From contig NZ_JBJURJ010000020.1 in NCBI RefSeq assembly GCF_046098205.1, positions 62,001 to 126,000 of the forward strand: a DNA stretch of 64,000 bases, read 5' to 3'. Positions 53,869 through 62,345 of this stretch are shown here, in pieces. Source of the DNA: Paenibacillus_AR mesotrionivorans (GTDB taxonomy: Bacteria; Bacillota; Bacilli; Paenibacillales; NBRC-103111). The position numbers and the translations under genes are program-made. Numbering within the stretch: the first letter of the stretch is position 1; each line of letters begins with the position of its first letter. A model generated the notes under the pieces. That model had not been told where the DNA came from and did not search any database. It saw only the letters and a program-made list of their open reading frames with translations.

Positions 53869-56800
53869 ATTTTTACGCTTTTTTAGCACCTTTTTATTTT
53901 TACTTTGTATATCAATTGGACTGTCGGCATACGCTCATGCTGCAGTCTACGGTGATGACAATGTGATCAACGGATTATTTACCCAAGAATCCATAAACCA
54001 GACGAACAAGTCTCAATATGCTGATCGTAGTGGAAGTGAGAATATTGACGAAGTGACAGGATCTCTAACGTGGAAATCGAATCAAATTCAATTGCCGGGT
54101 ATTGAAGGACTGGATTTGAGTATTGGGGTAATGTATCAATCCAATTATGCATTTGGATATATGAGGCATTATAACAGCTCAGGACAAATCAAAAAATACA
54201 ATTATTTAATTTCCCGTTACGATCTGGGTCAGGGTTGGTCGTTCCGCTTTCCTTCTGTCCAGCTGGCAGATGGATATACATACTATCATACCGGTGAAGG
54301 ACCCATTTACCGGGTGGACTTTGGGGCAACGGGGGCTGTCGAAAGCTATACTCATCTTTTGGGATATCAAGGAAAGGATGTTCAGTTTCTAGCAGATGCC
54401 CAAGGAACCTTCAGTAATGGGCAAGCCACTTCGGCTTTTTACGTGGAATATGACAGCAAGAAGCGTGAATATTTCGCAGCGGATGGTCGTTTGTTAGGAA
54501 TCGTGGATAGATACGGAAACACATTAACATTCCAGCATCAGGATCGAGTAACCTATGATGGCCAAACAAATAATGTCATTTCCTCTATTAAGGACTCAGT
54601 AGGCCGGACCATTAGTTTTACCTACACAACAAACTTGCAGACTGTGACTGACGAAGAGTTTAGTAATGCAAACGGGGAGAAAATTACGGTCACTGTTAAT
54701 GATCCATCAGGAAATTTTGTTGAGTCTGTTATATACACAAAATGGCGCCAGCCGATGAAATTTAATGAAAATCCCGATGGATATGCGCCTTATTTGTGGT
54801 CAATAAAAAACCAGAATTCAGAGTATACTTATTTCGAATACGAAACAAAAGTTGGACGATTTGATCATCGTTATAAGTCGTATGATTACTCAGGGTGGAA
54901 CAGTTATTTTCTGTTGAACGAAATATCCGCAGATCGCACTAGGTTCAAATATCAACATGAGCTAACCAATCGAAATTTAGGTCCATCAGGAATTTCCGAA
55001 GACTTCCGAGTAACCCAGAGGTATACTCAATTGGTGAAATCAACAGGTGCAACCGGAGATTACAACCACTTGAATTATACGTATACCAATGACTATTCCG
55101 GTTATCCCGGTTATTCTAACCCTTATGATCTTCCAGCGAGCTACACCTTTTCCAGTCAATCCAAACTGCAGAGCAACACTCGAACGAATGGGCTAACCAG
55201 TATCTCCACCTATAACGGAAAGCAGCAACCTACCGTAAAGGAGACAAGAACATCTGCGGTTTCACGTAAATTCACGAGCTATCTGGCTTTTCATTCGACA
55301 TTTACCCAACTGCCTACGGACCTTCAAATAACCGAGTACGACATTGGAGATACAGATGCGACAGCAAGCAAACTCTTTGTAGCAAAAACGTATACGGATT
55401 GGGGGGCTGTAGCCACCGAAACCAAACCTTTAATCCGAAGTGAGATGGATAATCCGCGAACAAAAAGCCAGTATAGCACAACTTTTATTTATGAGCCTAA
55501 TTATCACCAAGTCGAGTCCAAAAAATTGTATCAGAACTATGATAAACAGCTTATAGATTCATATACGTATGATGGAAATGGCCGGTTACGAACTCATATA
55601 AATCCCAAAGGTGAAGTTACTACTACTTGGTATGAAACCATCGATTCAAATGGAAATGTCATGGACAATTCTACCCAGGCTTCGACTGTTTTAAAAGGAA
55701 AAGTACGTAAAGTGGTTACTTCCAAACCTATTGAAGATGGTAAAGCGTCCCAGAGTATTACCCGATATTCTGCAGAAACGCAATATGCTTTTCCTTCCGA
55801 AGTTACAACAACCTTTACAACAAGCGATAGTAACGGCCAGCCCCTCGTGCAGACAATAAAGAAAAGTATGTCATATAACTTGGGAACAGGTCTGCTGCAG
55901 GAGGAGTCAGATGGTAACAATAACAAAACAGCATACACTTACGATGTTTTAGGACGTGTGTTAAGTGTAAAGTATCCTGAGTTTACAAATAATAGTGGAG
56001 AACGGTATGCTGTTTCAGATATTTATGAGTATGGAGTAATAAATGATACAACATTAGTAATGGATGATCCTGAGAATTCAAGTTTACGTGAATTGCGCTT
56101 GTATTCATACCGGAAGTATACCCGCCTCTCAAACAATACTCTAACTAAACTAAATCAGGCGTATTCTTATTACGACGGAATGGGAAATGTGCGTAAAATT
56201 TCTCAGCATGATCCGCAAACAAATACCTTTAAAGATACCCGTTATCATTACGACGATCAGGGAAGGGTCGCTTATGTTCGTGATGCAATGGAGAACATTT
56301 CCATGGCAGCTTACGATATGTGGGGAAATCAAGATGAAGTTATAGACGCATTCGGCAATCTTTATAAAACCGAACGACAATTAAAGCCTATTCGTCGCAT
56401 TACCGGATATTTTGTTGCCGCGGCAGATATGGAAGATTATCGTTCTGATCCTACACGCTTGGATTTGAAATCTCAGTATGTGGAGAGAGATTTTGATTTG
56501 TGGGGGCAGTTGAGATTTGTTCGTACCTTTAAAGATTGGCCTAACAGATCTCAGCCAATTACTGAGGAATACGTATACGATATTGCTGGTAACATATCTT
56601 CCTATCTTGATCCTAATAATAATATAAGTGATTTTGGGAAAACAAAAAATTACTACTATGATGCGCTAAATCGAGTAATAAGCATCAGAGATGCATTAGG
56701 ACAGTATACCAATATTGAATACAATGCACTGGGAAAAATTAAGCGTATGTATATGGAAAGAGGTGGGGAATCTGTACAACTAAACACTAAACAGTATAAT

Positions 56801-58882
56801 GAGATTGGTGGCCTTCAAAGTAAAGCCGATCCAACAGGTGCTACTGAAACATACACTTATAATAATTTGGGACAACTCATTGGTTCTAAGGATCGAATGG
56901 GAGCCACAACAGCTTCACTTTATGATACTCAAGGAAGAATGATCAGTAATCTTACTGTTCGTGATAGCATCAACCAAGAGATTAAAACCAACATCGGTAG
57001 TGATGGGATTCTATTTGATACTACGGAAATTTTCTTGAATGGTTTAAATACTTCCAAAATCACAACTGGAATGGACACGAATAAGAGGGTTTCTTCTATA
57101 AACCAAACGGCAAATAACTACAGATCTTCTTTAAATCTCACTTATAATGGTATTAATCAAATCACGAAACAAGTAAATGGAGTTGCCGGATTTACAGTGA
57201 ATTTTCAATACAACCGTAATCGCCTGGATAAGGTGCAAGTCAATGGACAGAATATAGTAGATAATAGCGATCAAGCAAATGTTCGATATACATACTATCC
57301 TAATGGCCAAGTTGATACCATTACTTATCCACCTTTGTTAGACGGCTCGATTGTTTCAAGTAAATACACTTACGATGCCCAAGGTAGAATAAAGACATTA
57401 GTGAACAGTAAAGGAGGAAGCAGCTTATCCAGTTATACCTACGACTATGACTTTAATGGAAATATTACCTCAATTAACGAGGATACTCTATTGGGGAATA
57501 GAAGCAGCACGTATACTTATGATAAATTGAATAGACTAGAGGGAATTACTAGATCAGATGGGTCAACCTCTCGGTATACCTATGACCTTCTTGGTAATCG
57601 TAAAACTCAAGAGGATACCAGGTCTTTGTTATTTTCTATGGAGGACAACGTTAATAACTACGATATATATAATCGCTTAGTTGACGTTGCTAAAGGAGAT
57701 ACAACAACCTCTCTTGCTTATTCCGCTGATGGATTGCGCTACAAAAAAACAAATGGAGGTGAAACGATTCAATATCAATATAATGCTCTTGCCCAAGTAA
57801 TCGCTGAAAGCAATGGCAACAATGCCACTGAGGCGAACTATGTTCGTGGCGACAGATTATTGGTCAAAAAAGAAGCAGCTACTGGAAAATCCTATTATTA
57901 CTTATATAATGGACATGGCGATGTAAACATGATGATTGATACAAACGGAGTGGTTGTAAACCAATACCAATATGATGAGTGGGGAAATTTACTCATTAAT
58001 GAGGAAACTGTTCCAAATAGTTTCAAATATGCTGGTGAAATCTACGATGCAGAGTCCGGATTGTATTATCTTCGAGCCCGTTATTATGATCCAAGTGTGG
58101 GACGTTTTATCAATCAGGATATGTATGAGGGGGATATCACGAATCCGCTGAGTTTGAATTTGTATACGTATGTTCATAATAATCCGCTGATTTATTCAGA
58201 TCCTACTGGTAATTGGTGTACATCTGCAGATGGAAAATATTCATTGCCTGGAGGTTGTAACGGAGGGATTGAGGGACAAAAGGATGTTGAAAAGGATGTT
58301 GGCACATCAAAATATTCAAAAGATAGTAATCATAACGACAGCTGGATAATTTGGAATGGAGTAAGGATGGAGAAATATGAATACACATCAAGTAAGGAAA
58401 ATGTTACAGTAGAAATAGCAATTGAAACAGGAAAAGGTGCTGCTGATGCTGCTCTTGGGAAGCCATTGTCTGATGCTATCAATAATTTAAATAAAGGAAC
58501 AGCAGCTAGAATTCCTTATACTCATGCAGGTCCTTATTCTGGCACCGCTATGAAATATACACCGCCTTTAAAATCTGTATCGTTTGCTTCAACTGCTATT
58601 AAAGTTGCTGGACCAATAGCGTTGGGCTCATATGTTTACCATATTGGTGAAGATATTAACAAATATGAAGGTAGTGATTTGTTTTACGCAACAATAATTA
58701 CTACACTGAGTGATGGGGTATCTGTAGGGGCCGGTATGATGATTGCTGCAGCCGGGGCAGCAGCTGTTGCTGCTGGAGCAGAAGTTATTATTGCTGGGGG
58801 ATTAGTAATTGTTGCAGGTGGAGTAGCAGGTTACCTAATAGGAGAAGTTGGGGATTGGATTAAAGGTACCTTTGTTAAATGA
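53861..58882 (+). CDS. secreted RHS/YD-repeat polymorphic toxin (1673 aa)
   Basis: Signal peptide 1-28 (cleavage near AYAHA). An N-terminal beta-rich region (ENIDEVTGSLTWKSNQIQLP; DLSIGVMYQSNYAFGY; YGNTLTFQHQDRV) leads to many YD repeats between about 500 and 1390 (SYTYDGNGRLRTHINPKGEV, AYTYDVLGRVLSVKYPEF, TYTYDKLNRLEGITRSDGST). The RHS core runs 1391-1447: ESGLYYLRARYYDPSVGRFI, LSLNLYTYVHNNPLIYSDPT. Beyond DPTG the last 226 residues are the variable tip: a soluble part and a glycine-zipper hydrophobic end (GAGMMIAAAGAAAVAAGAEV, VAGGVAGYLIGE). The tip is presumably the toxin, possibly acting on membranes. A small membrane protein follows, as expected for immunity. In known family members the shell encapsulates the toxin and cleavage frees it. 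Confidence 0.93.
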   Translation: MNKFLRFFSTFLFLLCISIGLSAYAHAAVYGDDNVINGLFTQESINQTNKSQYADRSGSENIDEVTGSLTWKSNQIQLPGIEGLDLSIGVMYQSNYAFGYMRHYNSSGQIKKYNYLISRYDLGQGWSFRFPSVQLADGYTYYHTGEGPIYRVDFGATGAVESYTHLLGYQGKDVQFLADAQGTFSNGQATSAFYVEYDSKKREYFAADGRLLGIVDRYGNTLTFQHQDRVTYDGQTNNVISSIKDSVGRTISFTYTTNLQTVTDEEFSNANGEKITVTVNDPSGNFVESVIYTKWRQPMKFNENPDGYAPYLWSIKNQNSEYTYFEYETKVGRFDHRYKSYDYSGWNSYFLLNEISADRTRFKYQHELTNRNLGPSGISEDFRVTQRYTQLVKSTGATGDYNHLNYTYTNDYSGYPGYSNPYDLPASYTFSSQSKLQSNTRTNGLTSISTYNGKQQPTVKETRTSAVSRKFTSYLAFHSTFTQLPTDLQITEYDIGDTDATASKLFVAKTYTDWGAVATETKPLIRSEMDNPRTKSQYSTTFIYEPNYHQVESKKLYQNYDKQLIDSYTYDGNGRLRTHINPKGEVTTTWYETIDSNGNVMDNSTQASTVLKGKVRKVVTSKPIEDGKASQSITRYSAETQYAFPSEVTTTFTTSDSNGQPLVQTIKKSMSYNLGTGLLQEESDGNNNKTAYTYDVLGRVLSVKYPEFTNNSGERYAVSDIYEYGVINDTTLVMDDPENSSLRELRLYSYRKYTRLSNNTLTKLNQAYSYYDGMGNVRKISQHDPQTNTFKDTRYHYDDQGRVAYVRDAMENISMAAYDMWGNQDEVIDAFGNLYKTERQLKPIRRITGYFVAAADMEDYRSDPTRLDLKSQYVERDFDLWGQLRFVRTFKDWPNRSQPITEEYVYDIAGNISSYLDPNNNISDFGKTKNYYYDALNRVISIRDALGQYTNIEYNALGKIKRMYMERGGESVQLNTKQYNEIGGLQSKADPTGATETYTYNNLGQLIGSKDRMGATTASLYDTQGRMISNLTVRDSINQEIKTNIGSDGILFDTTEIFLNGLNTSKITTGMDTNKRVSSINQTANNYRSSLNLTYNGINQITKQVNGVAGFTVNFQYNRNRLDKVQVNGQNIVDNSDQANVRYTYYPNGQVDTITYPPLLDGSIVSSKYTYDAQGRIKTLVNSKGGSSLSSYTYDYDFNGNITSINEDTLLGNRSSTYTYDKLNRLEGITRSDGSTSRYTYDLLGNRKTQEDTRSLLFSMEDNVNNYDIYNRLVDVAKGDTTTSLAYSADGLRYKKTNGGETIQYQYNALAQVIAESNGNNATEANYVRGDRLLVKKEAATGKSYYYLYNGHGDVNMMIDTNGVVVNQYQYDEWGNLLINEETVPNSFKYAGEIYDAESGLYYLRARYYDPSVGRFINQDMYEGDITNPLSLNLYTYVHNNPLIYSDPTGNWCTSADGKYSLPGGCNGGIEGQKDVEKDVGTSKYSKDSNHNDSWIIWNGVRMEKYEYTSSKENVTVEIAIETGKGAADAALGKPLSDAINNLNKGTAARIPYTHAGPYSGTAMKYTPPLKSVSFASTAIKVAGPIALGSYVYHIGEDINKYEGSDLFYATIITTLSDGVSVGAGMMIAAAGAAAVAAGAEVIIAGGLVIVAGGVAGYLIGEVGDWIKGTFVK

Positions 58883-58896
58883 ATGGGAGAAGAAAT

Positions 58897-59277
58897 ATGA
58901 ACGATATTATTAATGAATTCCCTTACCCGATACAAATTTTATTATTCTTAATATCTGGTGTAATCTTGGTCATTTGTTATATAAAACTCAAAAAAATAAA
59001 TAGAATATTTGGACTCGGAATTTTATTAATAGGAATTTCATGTTTTTACCAAATGGGCAGTCTGATACTTAATTACTTTTATTCTTCTGATTTATTAAGC
59101 TCCAATCGATTTATTTTATTTTTGATCTTTTTTGTTGGTTTAATATTAGTTGCCATTGCAGGATTTCAAATGAGCCATAACCAACGTGAATTGCGCAGGC
59201 TCTTGTTGATGGGCATATTATTAATGTTAGTATGTGCAATGGGAATAGGTATTATTATACTTCTAAAAATTCAGTAG
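58897..59277 (+). CDS. candidate immunity protein, four-helix membrane protein (126 aa)
   Basis: Four membrane helices. ATG at 58897 has GGGAGAAG upstream; it is 14 bases after the RHS stop. Opens with NEFPYPIQILLFLISGV, resembling the start of the second-cassette protein at 60101 (YNSLPWPIYLLV), with the same length and four-helix layout. Position directly after the toxin tip is that of an immunity gene, and membrane location would suit a membrane-acting toxin. Function is inferred from place and topology only. Confidence 0.75.
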   Translation: MNDIINEFPYPIQILLFLISGVILVICYIKLKKINRIFGLGILLIGISCFYQMGSLILNYFYSSDLLSSNRFILFLIFFVGLILVAIAGFQMSHNQRELRRLLLMGILLMLVCAMGIGIIILLKIQ

Positions 59278-59285
59278 TCCTCATG

Positions 59286-59320
59286 CCATAAGCGATTAAG
59301 ACCGCTTGTGGCGTTCTTTT
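59286..59320 (+). terminator. terminator closing cassette 1
   Basis: CCATAAGCG / CGCTTGTGG stem then seven T. It resembles the terminators at 60492 and 62061, suggesting cassettes carry their terminator with them. Confidence 0.75.
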
Positions 59321-59410
59321 TTTACTACTATAACTCACTGTTACTGTATCTGTGGGACTTCTGGCTGGTAACAATCTAAAGTGTAATCTTGATGCTTTGT
59401 CAATGAGGAT

Positions 59411-60086
59411 ATGTATGAAGGGGATATCACAAATCCGGTGAGTTTGAATCTTTATACGTATGTTCATAATAATCCACTTATTTATTTTGACCCTACTGGT
59501 AATTGGTGTACATCTGCAAACGGTAAATATTCCCACCCAGGCAGGTATGATGGTGGGGTGAAAGGTGATAGCGTAAAAAGTGTAATGTTAACGGGTCTAT
59601 ATGGACACCTGATTCGAAACATATCGGTGAAAAGGAAATTTGGGAGATATGAGTGATTCTTCCAACGGCATAACATTAACTGAAGAGGTAGTAAAGAATA
59701 TATTAACAGGAGCAGGCGATTCAATAGCAGGGAGAATAATATCGAATATGTCTGATAGAAAGGAAATCTCATTCAGTTCCAATGCTATTCAAGGAGCAAA
59801 GTTTCGACCAGCCGTTGATGTATTAAAACCAGTTTCAAAAGCTTTAGGAATAGCAACTATTGCTTCTACTGGAATTGATATTTATGCTGATTTCTAGGAA
59901 TATGATGGTTGAAATATAGTTAAAGCTGCAGTTGTTGATTTGGGTGCCTCAGGCCTTGGAATAACCGCAACTGTAATCGTTGGAACATTAACTGCTGAAG
60001 TATGGGTACCGGTCGCTGTGGGTTTTGGGGTTGGAGTTGGTCTAGGATTCGTAGCTGATTGTGTCAAAGATGTAGTAACGAAATGA
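59411..60086 (+). pseudogene. orphan RHS tip cassette 2 (frameshift and two stops)
   Basis: Bases 59396-59560 repeat the RHS tip DNA at 58108-58272 closely: MYEGDITNPVSLNLYTYVHN and PTGNWCTSANGKYSHPG again. The homology begins within the core, so this is a displaced C-terminal end without a shell. Downstream the frame shifts near 59640 and continues as ITLTEEVVKNILTGAGDSIA, then stops at 59895 (TAG) and 59910 (TGA). Beyond them the same frame stays open to 60086 with VAVGFGVGVGLGFVADCVKD, glycine-zipper-like as in the main toxin tip. Hence a silent alternative tip, now decayed or awaiting recombination. Confidence 0.8.
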
Positions 60087-60100
60087 GGTGCATATAGTTT

Positions 60101-60475
60101 ATGATAAGTTTTTATAATAGCTTACCTTGGCCCATTTATCTGCTTGTCTCAATAGGTTTGGGCACATTTTTGGTACAATGTTTTTTAAGGAATTCGAAAA
60201 AGTATTCCATTCTAGTTAGCGCAGGAATTATATTATTGTCCATTTCATCAATACTTGCTGGTGTAGTTAGAGTTTTTTATTTGTTAAATATTAAATGGCA
60301 CCTGAATTTAATTGAATCATCACCTCTTGTGGGAGTTATTGGATTACCTTTACTATTTGTAGGAGGATATTTAAAAACAAAGGATGATCCTGAAAAAAAT
60401 AGAATTATTTTGATTTGCACCACAATTGCATCAATATGTATTTTAATGATTGCGTTTGTCATAATCTTTTCATGA
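60101..60475 (+). CDS. candidate immunity protein of cassette 2 (124 aa)
   Basis: Intact frame with GAGGTG upstream. Four membrane helices. N-terminus FYNSLPWPIYLLVSIGLG parallels the first immunity candidate. Keeping this frame intact while the toxin tip decays fits selection for immunity against siblings that still make the toxin. No other evidence for function. Confidence 0.7.
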   Translation: MISFYNSLPWPIYLLVSIGLGTFLVQCFLRNSKKYSILVSAGIILLSISSILAGVVRVFYLLNIKWHLNLIESSPLVGVIGLPLLFVGGYLKTKDDPEKNRIILICTTIASICILMIAFVIIFS

Positions 60476-60491
60476 ATCTATGTTTTTATGA

Positions 60492-60527
60492 GCCACATGC
60501 ATGCGACTAATTCTCGTTTGTGGTTTT
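60492..60527 (+). terminator. terminator-like hairpin closing cassette 2
   Basis: CCACA and TGCGA pair with TCG and TGTGG (CCACATGCATGCGA / TCGTTTGTGG), followed by TTTTC. Related to the hairpins at 59286 and 62061. The next 180 bases to 60709 hold no clear gene. Confidence 0.6.
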
Positions 60528-60709
60528 CTTTTTCTCCTCTGCCCACCGCTGCGTAATTCAAAACAGCCAAAAACCACGCAACAGAGTTGCGCCGCGGAAA
60601 TTTATCTAACTATTAATTATGCTTGCTTGATGGATTTAGACTATCCATTTGGAGCTAAGAAAAGAAGATGCGAATACTAGTAAAATTTTTTGTTATGTGA
60701 AGTATTATA

Positions 60710-61393
60710 ATGCCAACCACAGGTGAGTATTTGCTTATAGTTTTTCTTTTTTTGCACATGTATTTCAATACACGAAAAACTGTAAAACAAGAATGTGCGG
60801 CTGGCTTGTATTATTTTCACGCTCGGTATTACGATCCTGGTATGGGCAGGTTTATAAAAATGAAGGTAGATACAAATCAATTATTGTATCCTCATAATGC
60901 AGTTAGCTCTGGAAGTTATGGAGAAAGAGCATGGGCACAAAATCAACTGGACTTAGGATTATTTTATAAAGAAGTTGTGCCGAAAAATGCTGGTGTTGAA
61001 CGACATGTTAAAGGGAAGGTAGAACTAAGTTTAATATTAAATACTGCATTAGAAGTATCGGCAACAGACGATAATGTAGAATTAATATTTAGTTATGGAG
61101 TAAATGGTAAAATAGGAGTTGAGGATCAAATTAAAGAATTTAGAATGGATAACAATGGAAACATAAAGGGATCTTTTGATATTGGTATGTCGAAAGGTTT
61201 CTCCCCAAAAGTAATAGATCGGGACTGGGGAGCCGACTTTCAAAAGGAATATACAACTGATGATATATATCCAGTACAATTGCCAGCTTATGATTTAAAG
61301 GGAGCTCCTCATCCAGATCAAGCATTATTGTTTGCACTGTGGGCTCATTATTCCATAACACGGGGAATCTATGAAAAAATACATCAGAAGTAA
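60710..61393 (+). CDS. orphan RHS tip cassette 3: short RHS core plus unknown C-terminal domain
   Basis: 227 residues from ATG 60710, but no strong RBS and the first 29 residues look unrelated to RHS. Then AAGLYYFHARYYDPGMGRFI, the core tip motif of RHS proteins, followed by about 175 residues with NQLLYPHNAVSSGSYGERAW and FDIGMSKGFSPKVIDRDWGA, and HYSITRGIYEKIHQK at the end. This tail is soluble and unlike the membrane-type tips of cassettes 1 and 2, so a different toxin activity is likely. No known toxin motif seen. Probably promoterless and silent. Confidence 0.65.
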   Translation: MPTTGEYLLIVFLFLHMYFNTRKTVKQECAAGLYYFHARYYDPGMGRFIKMKVDTNQLLYPHNAVSSGSYGERAWAQNQLDLGLFYKEVVPKNAGVERHVKGKVELSLILNTALEVSATDDNVELIFSYGVNGKIGVEDQIKEFRMDNNGNIKGSFDIGMSKGFSPKVIDRDWGADFQKEYTTDDIYPVQLPAYDLKGAPHPDQALLFALWAHYSITRGIYEKIHQK

Positions 61394-61395
61394 AG

Positions 61396-61725
61396 GTGAT
61401 TTATATTAAAAGTAAATATGGCATTTTTGTTCTCATCGGAATATTTTTGGCTTTATTTAGTATATTCATCTTCGGCGAAATAAAGCTAAAAAAAATGCAT
61501 TATACTGAAATTAATAGAGTAATTAACAATAACGGTGGTACTGTTATTAATATTCAAAAAGTTGAAGAATCACCTTTGCAAACATCATCACGTAATAATA
61601 TTTATAAAATTGAATATATGAAAGATGGGAAAAAATGTTTGCCTATTACCGGGCAATAAGATCTTTGGGAAATATGCACGAAAATAGAAAAAAAAGGTTA
61701 TAATGAAACATGGTTATTTTTATAG
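61396..61725 (+). pseudogene. candidate immunity gene of cassette 3, frameshifted
   Basis: GTG start two bases after cassette 3. It begins with one membrane helix (SKYGIFVLIGIFLALFSIFI) and then a small domain (TEINRVINNNGGTVINIQKV). At 61657 a stop interrupts, but moving one base frame gives AYYRAIRSLGNMHENRKK, and the first frame resumes as GYNETWLFL to TAG 61723-61725. So two compensating indels, near 61637 and in the A-run near 61690, best explain it. Without repair it makes a truncated 87-residue protein. Confidence 0.6.
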
Positions 61726-61737
61726 GAAGGTGCCAAT

Positions 61738-62052
61738 ATGCATTCTATTACAATACGAAGACTTCGCTATAGGTCAATTATTTGGGTAAGTGCATTAACA
61801 ACGGGTTCTTTTGGTTTATTTCTCGGTTTTATTTTGCTATGTTTAACTTTTTCGGGATGGAAATTAAGACTTTATTATGGTCAATTTGAAGTTATGAGGC
61901 TGTCTGCGGGATTGCTGTCTTTGATCATATTATCCTTATTGGCAGTGTGCTTAGGCGTTATCCTCTCTACGATTTTATACTTGCCTCTTGTGCTTTTAAG
62001 TGAATATACCAATTTAATCCGTATTAAAGGTATATTTGAATTAAAGGAATGA
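61738..62052 (+). CDS. small membrane protein (104 aa), unknown
   Basis: RBS AGGAAGG. Two or three membrane helices (GSFGLFLGFILLCLTFSGW; LLSLIILSLLAVCLGVILST) with a basic start (TIRRLRYRS). It lies at the end of the cassette array and shares its AT-rich composition; it might be another immunity-type protein, but nothing in it proves this. Confidence 0.6.
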   Translation: MHSITIRRLRYRSIIWVSALTTGSFGLFLGFILLCLTFSGWKLRLYYGQFEVMRLSAGLLSLIILSLLAVCLGVILSTILYLPLVLLSEYTNLIRIKGIFELKE

Positions 62053-62060
62053 TGTAACTT

Positions 62061-62094
62061 ACCACAAGCGATTATAATTCGTTTGTGGTTTTTT
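62061..62094 (+). terminator. terminator closing the RHS island
   Basis: CCACAAGCG / CGTTTGTGG stem followed by six T, the best formed of the three related terminators in the island. Confidence 0.85.
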
Positions 62095-62155
62095 CGTTAG
62101 AAAGCTCCATACCTCAGGAACAGAATATCCAGCGTAGGCGATAATCTGTAGCGCC

Positions 62156-62251
62156 AGCGACCACGTGGTCTTCAATGACGACGAACTCATGGACATCGCC
62201 CATGAGCTGGAGCCTGTAATATATACACAAAAGATGTTTTGCTGGAATAGG
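62156..62251 (+). pseudogene. decayed fragment of rhaA
   Basis: Bases 62156-62213 match rhaA 46609-46666 at 51 of 58 positions (the region encoding DHVVIMDDELMDIARELE). After a gap of about 280 bp relative to rhaA, weaker similarity to its last codons follows (AAAAGATGTTTTGCTG against AAAAGGACGTTCTGCTG). It is not translated. This marks the right edge of the AT-rich island. Confidence 0.75.
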
Positions 62252-62345
62252 AAAAAATTTGAGATGCATATCTGTTGTTTTAGTATTCATAAAGTAAAAA
62301 AAGTAACTCTGTTTCAAGATAATTAGTCATCGGAGGTTATAAAAT

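Noticed and set aside
59255..59536. Minus-strand open frames opposite the repeated RHS tip
   Set aside because: The same antisense frame appears at both tip copies (57989-58177 and here), as expected from the repeated DNA rather than from a gene.
47335..62052. Prophage or integrative element
   Set aside because: No integrase, terminase, capsid, tail, relaxase or att-like repeats were seen; RHS-type repeats and cassettes explain the content.
62114..62317. Minus-strand open frame over the rhaA fragment
   Set aside because: It is the antisense of the decayed rhaA piece and has no RBS.
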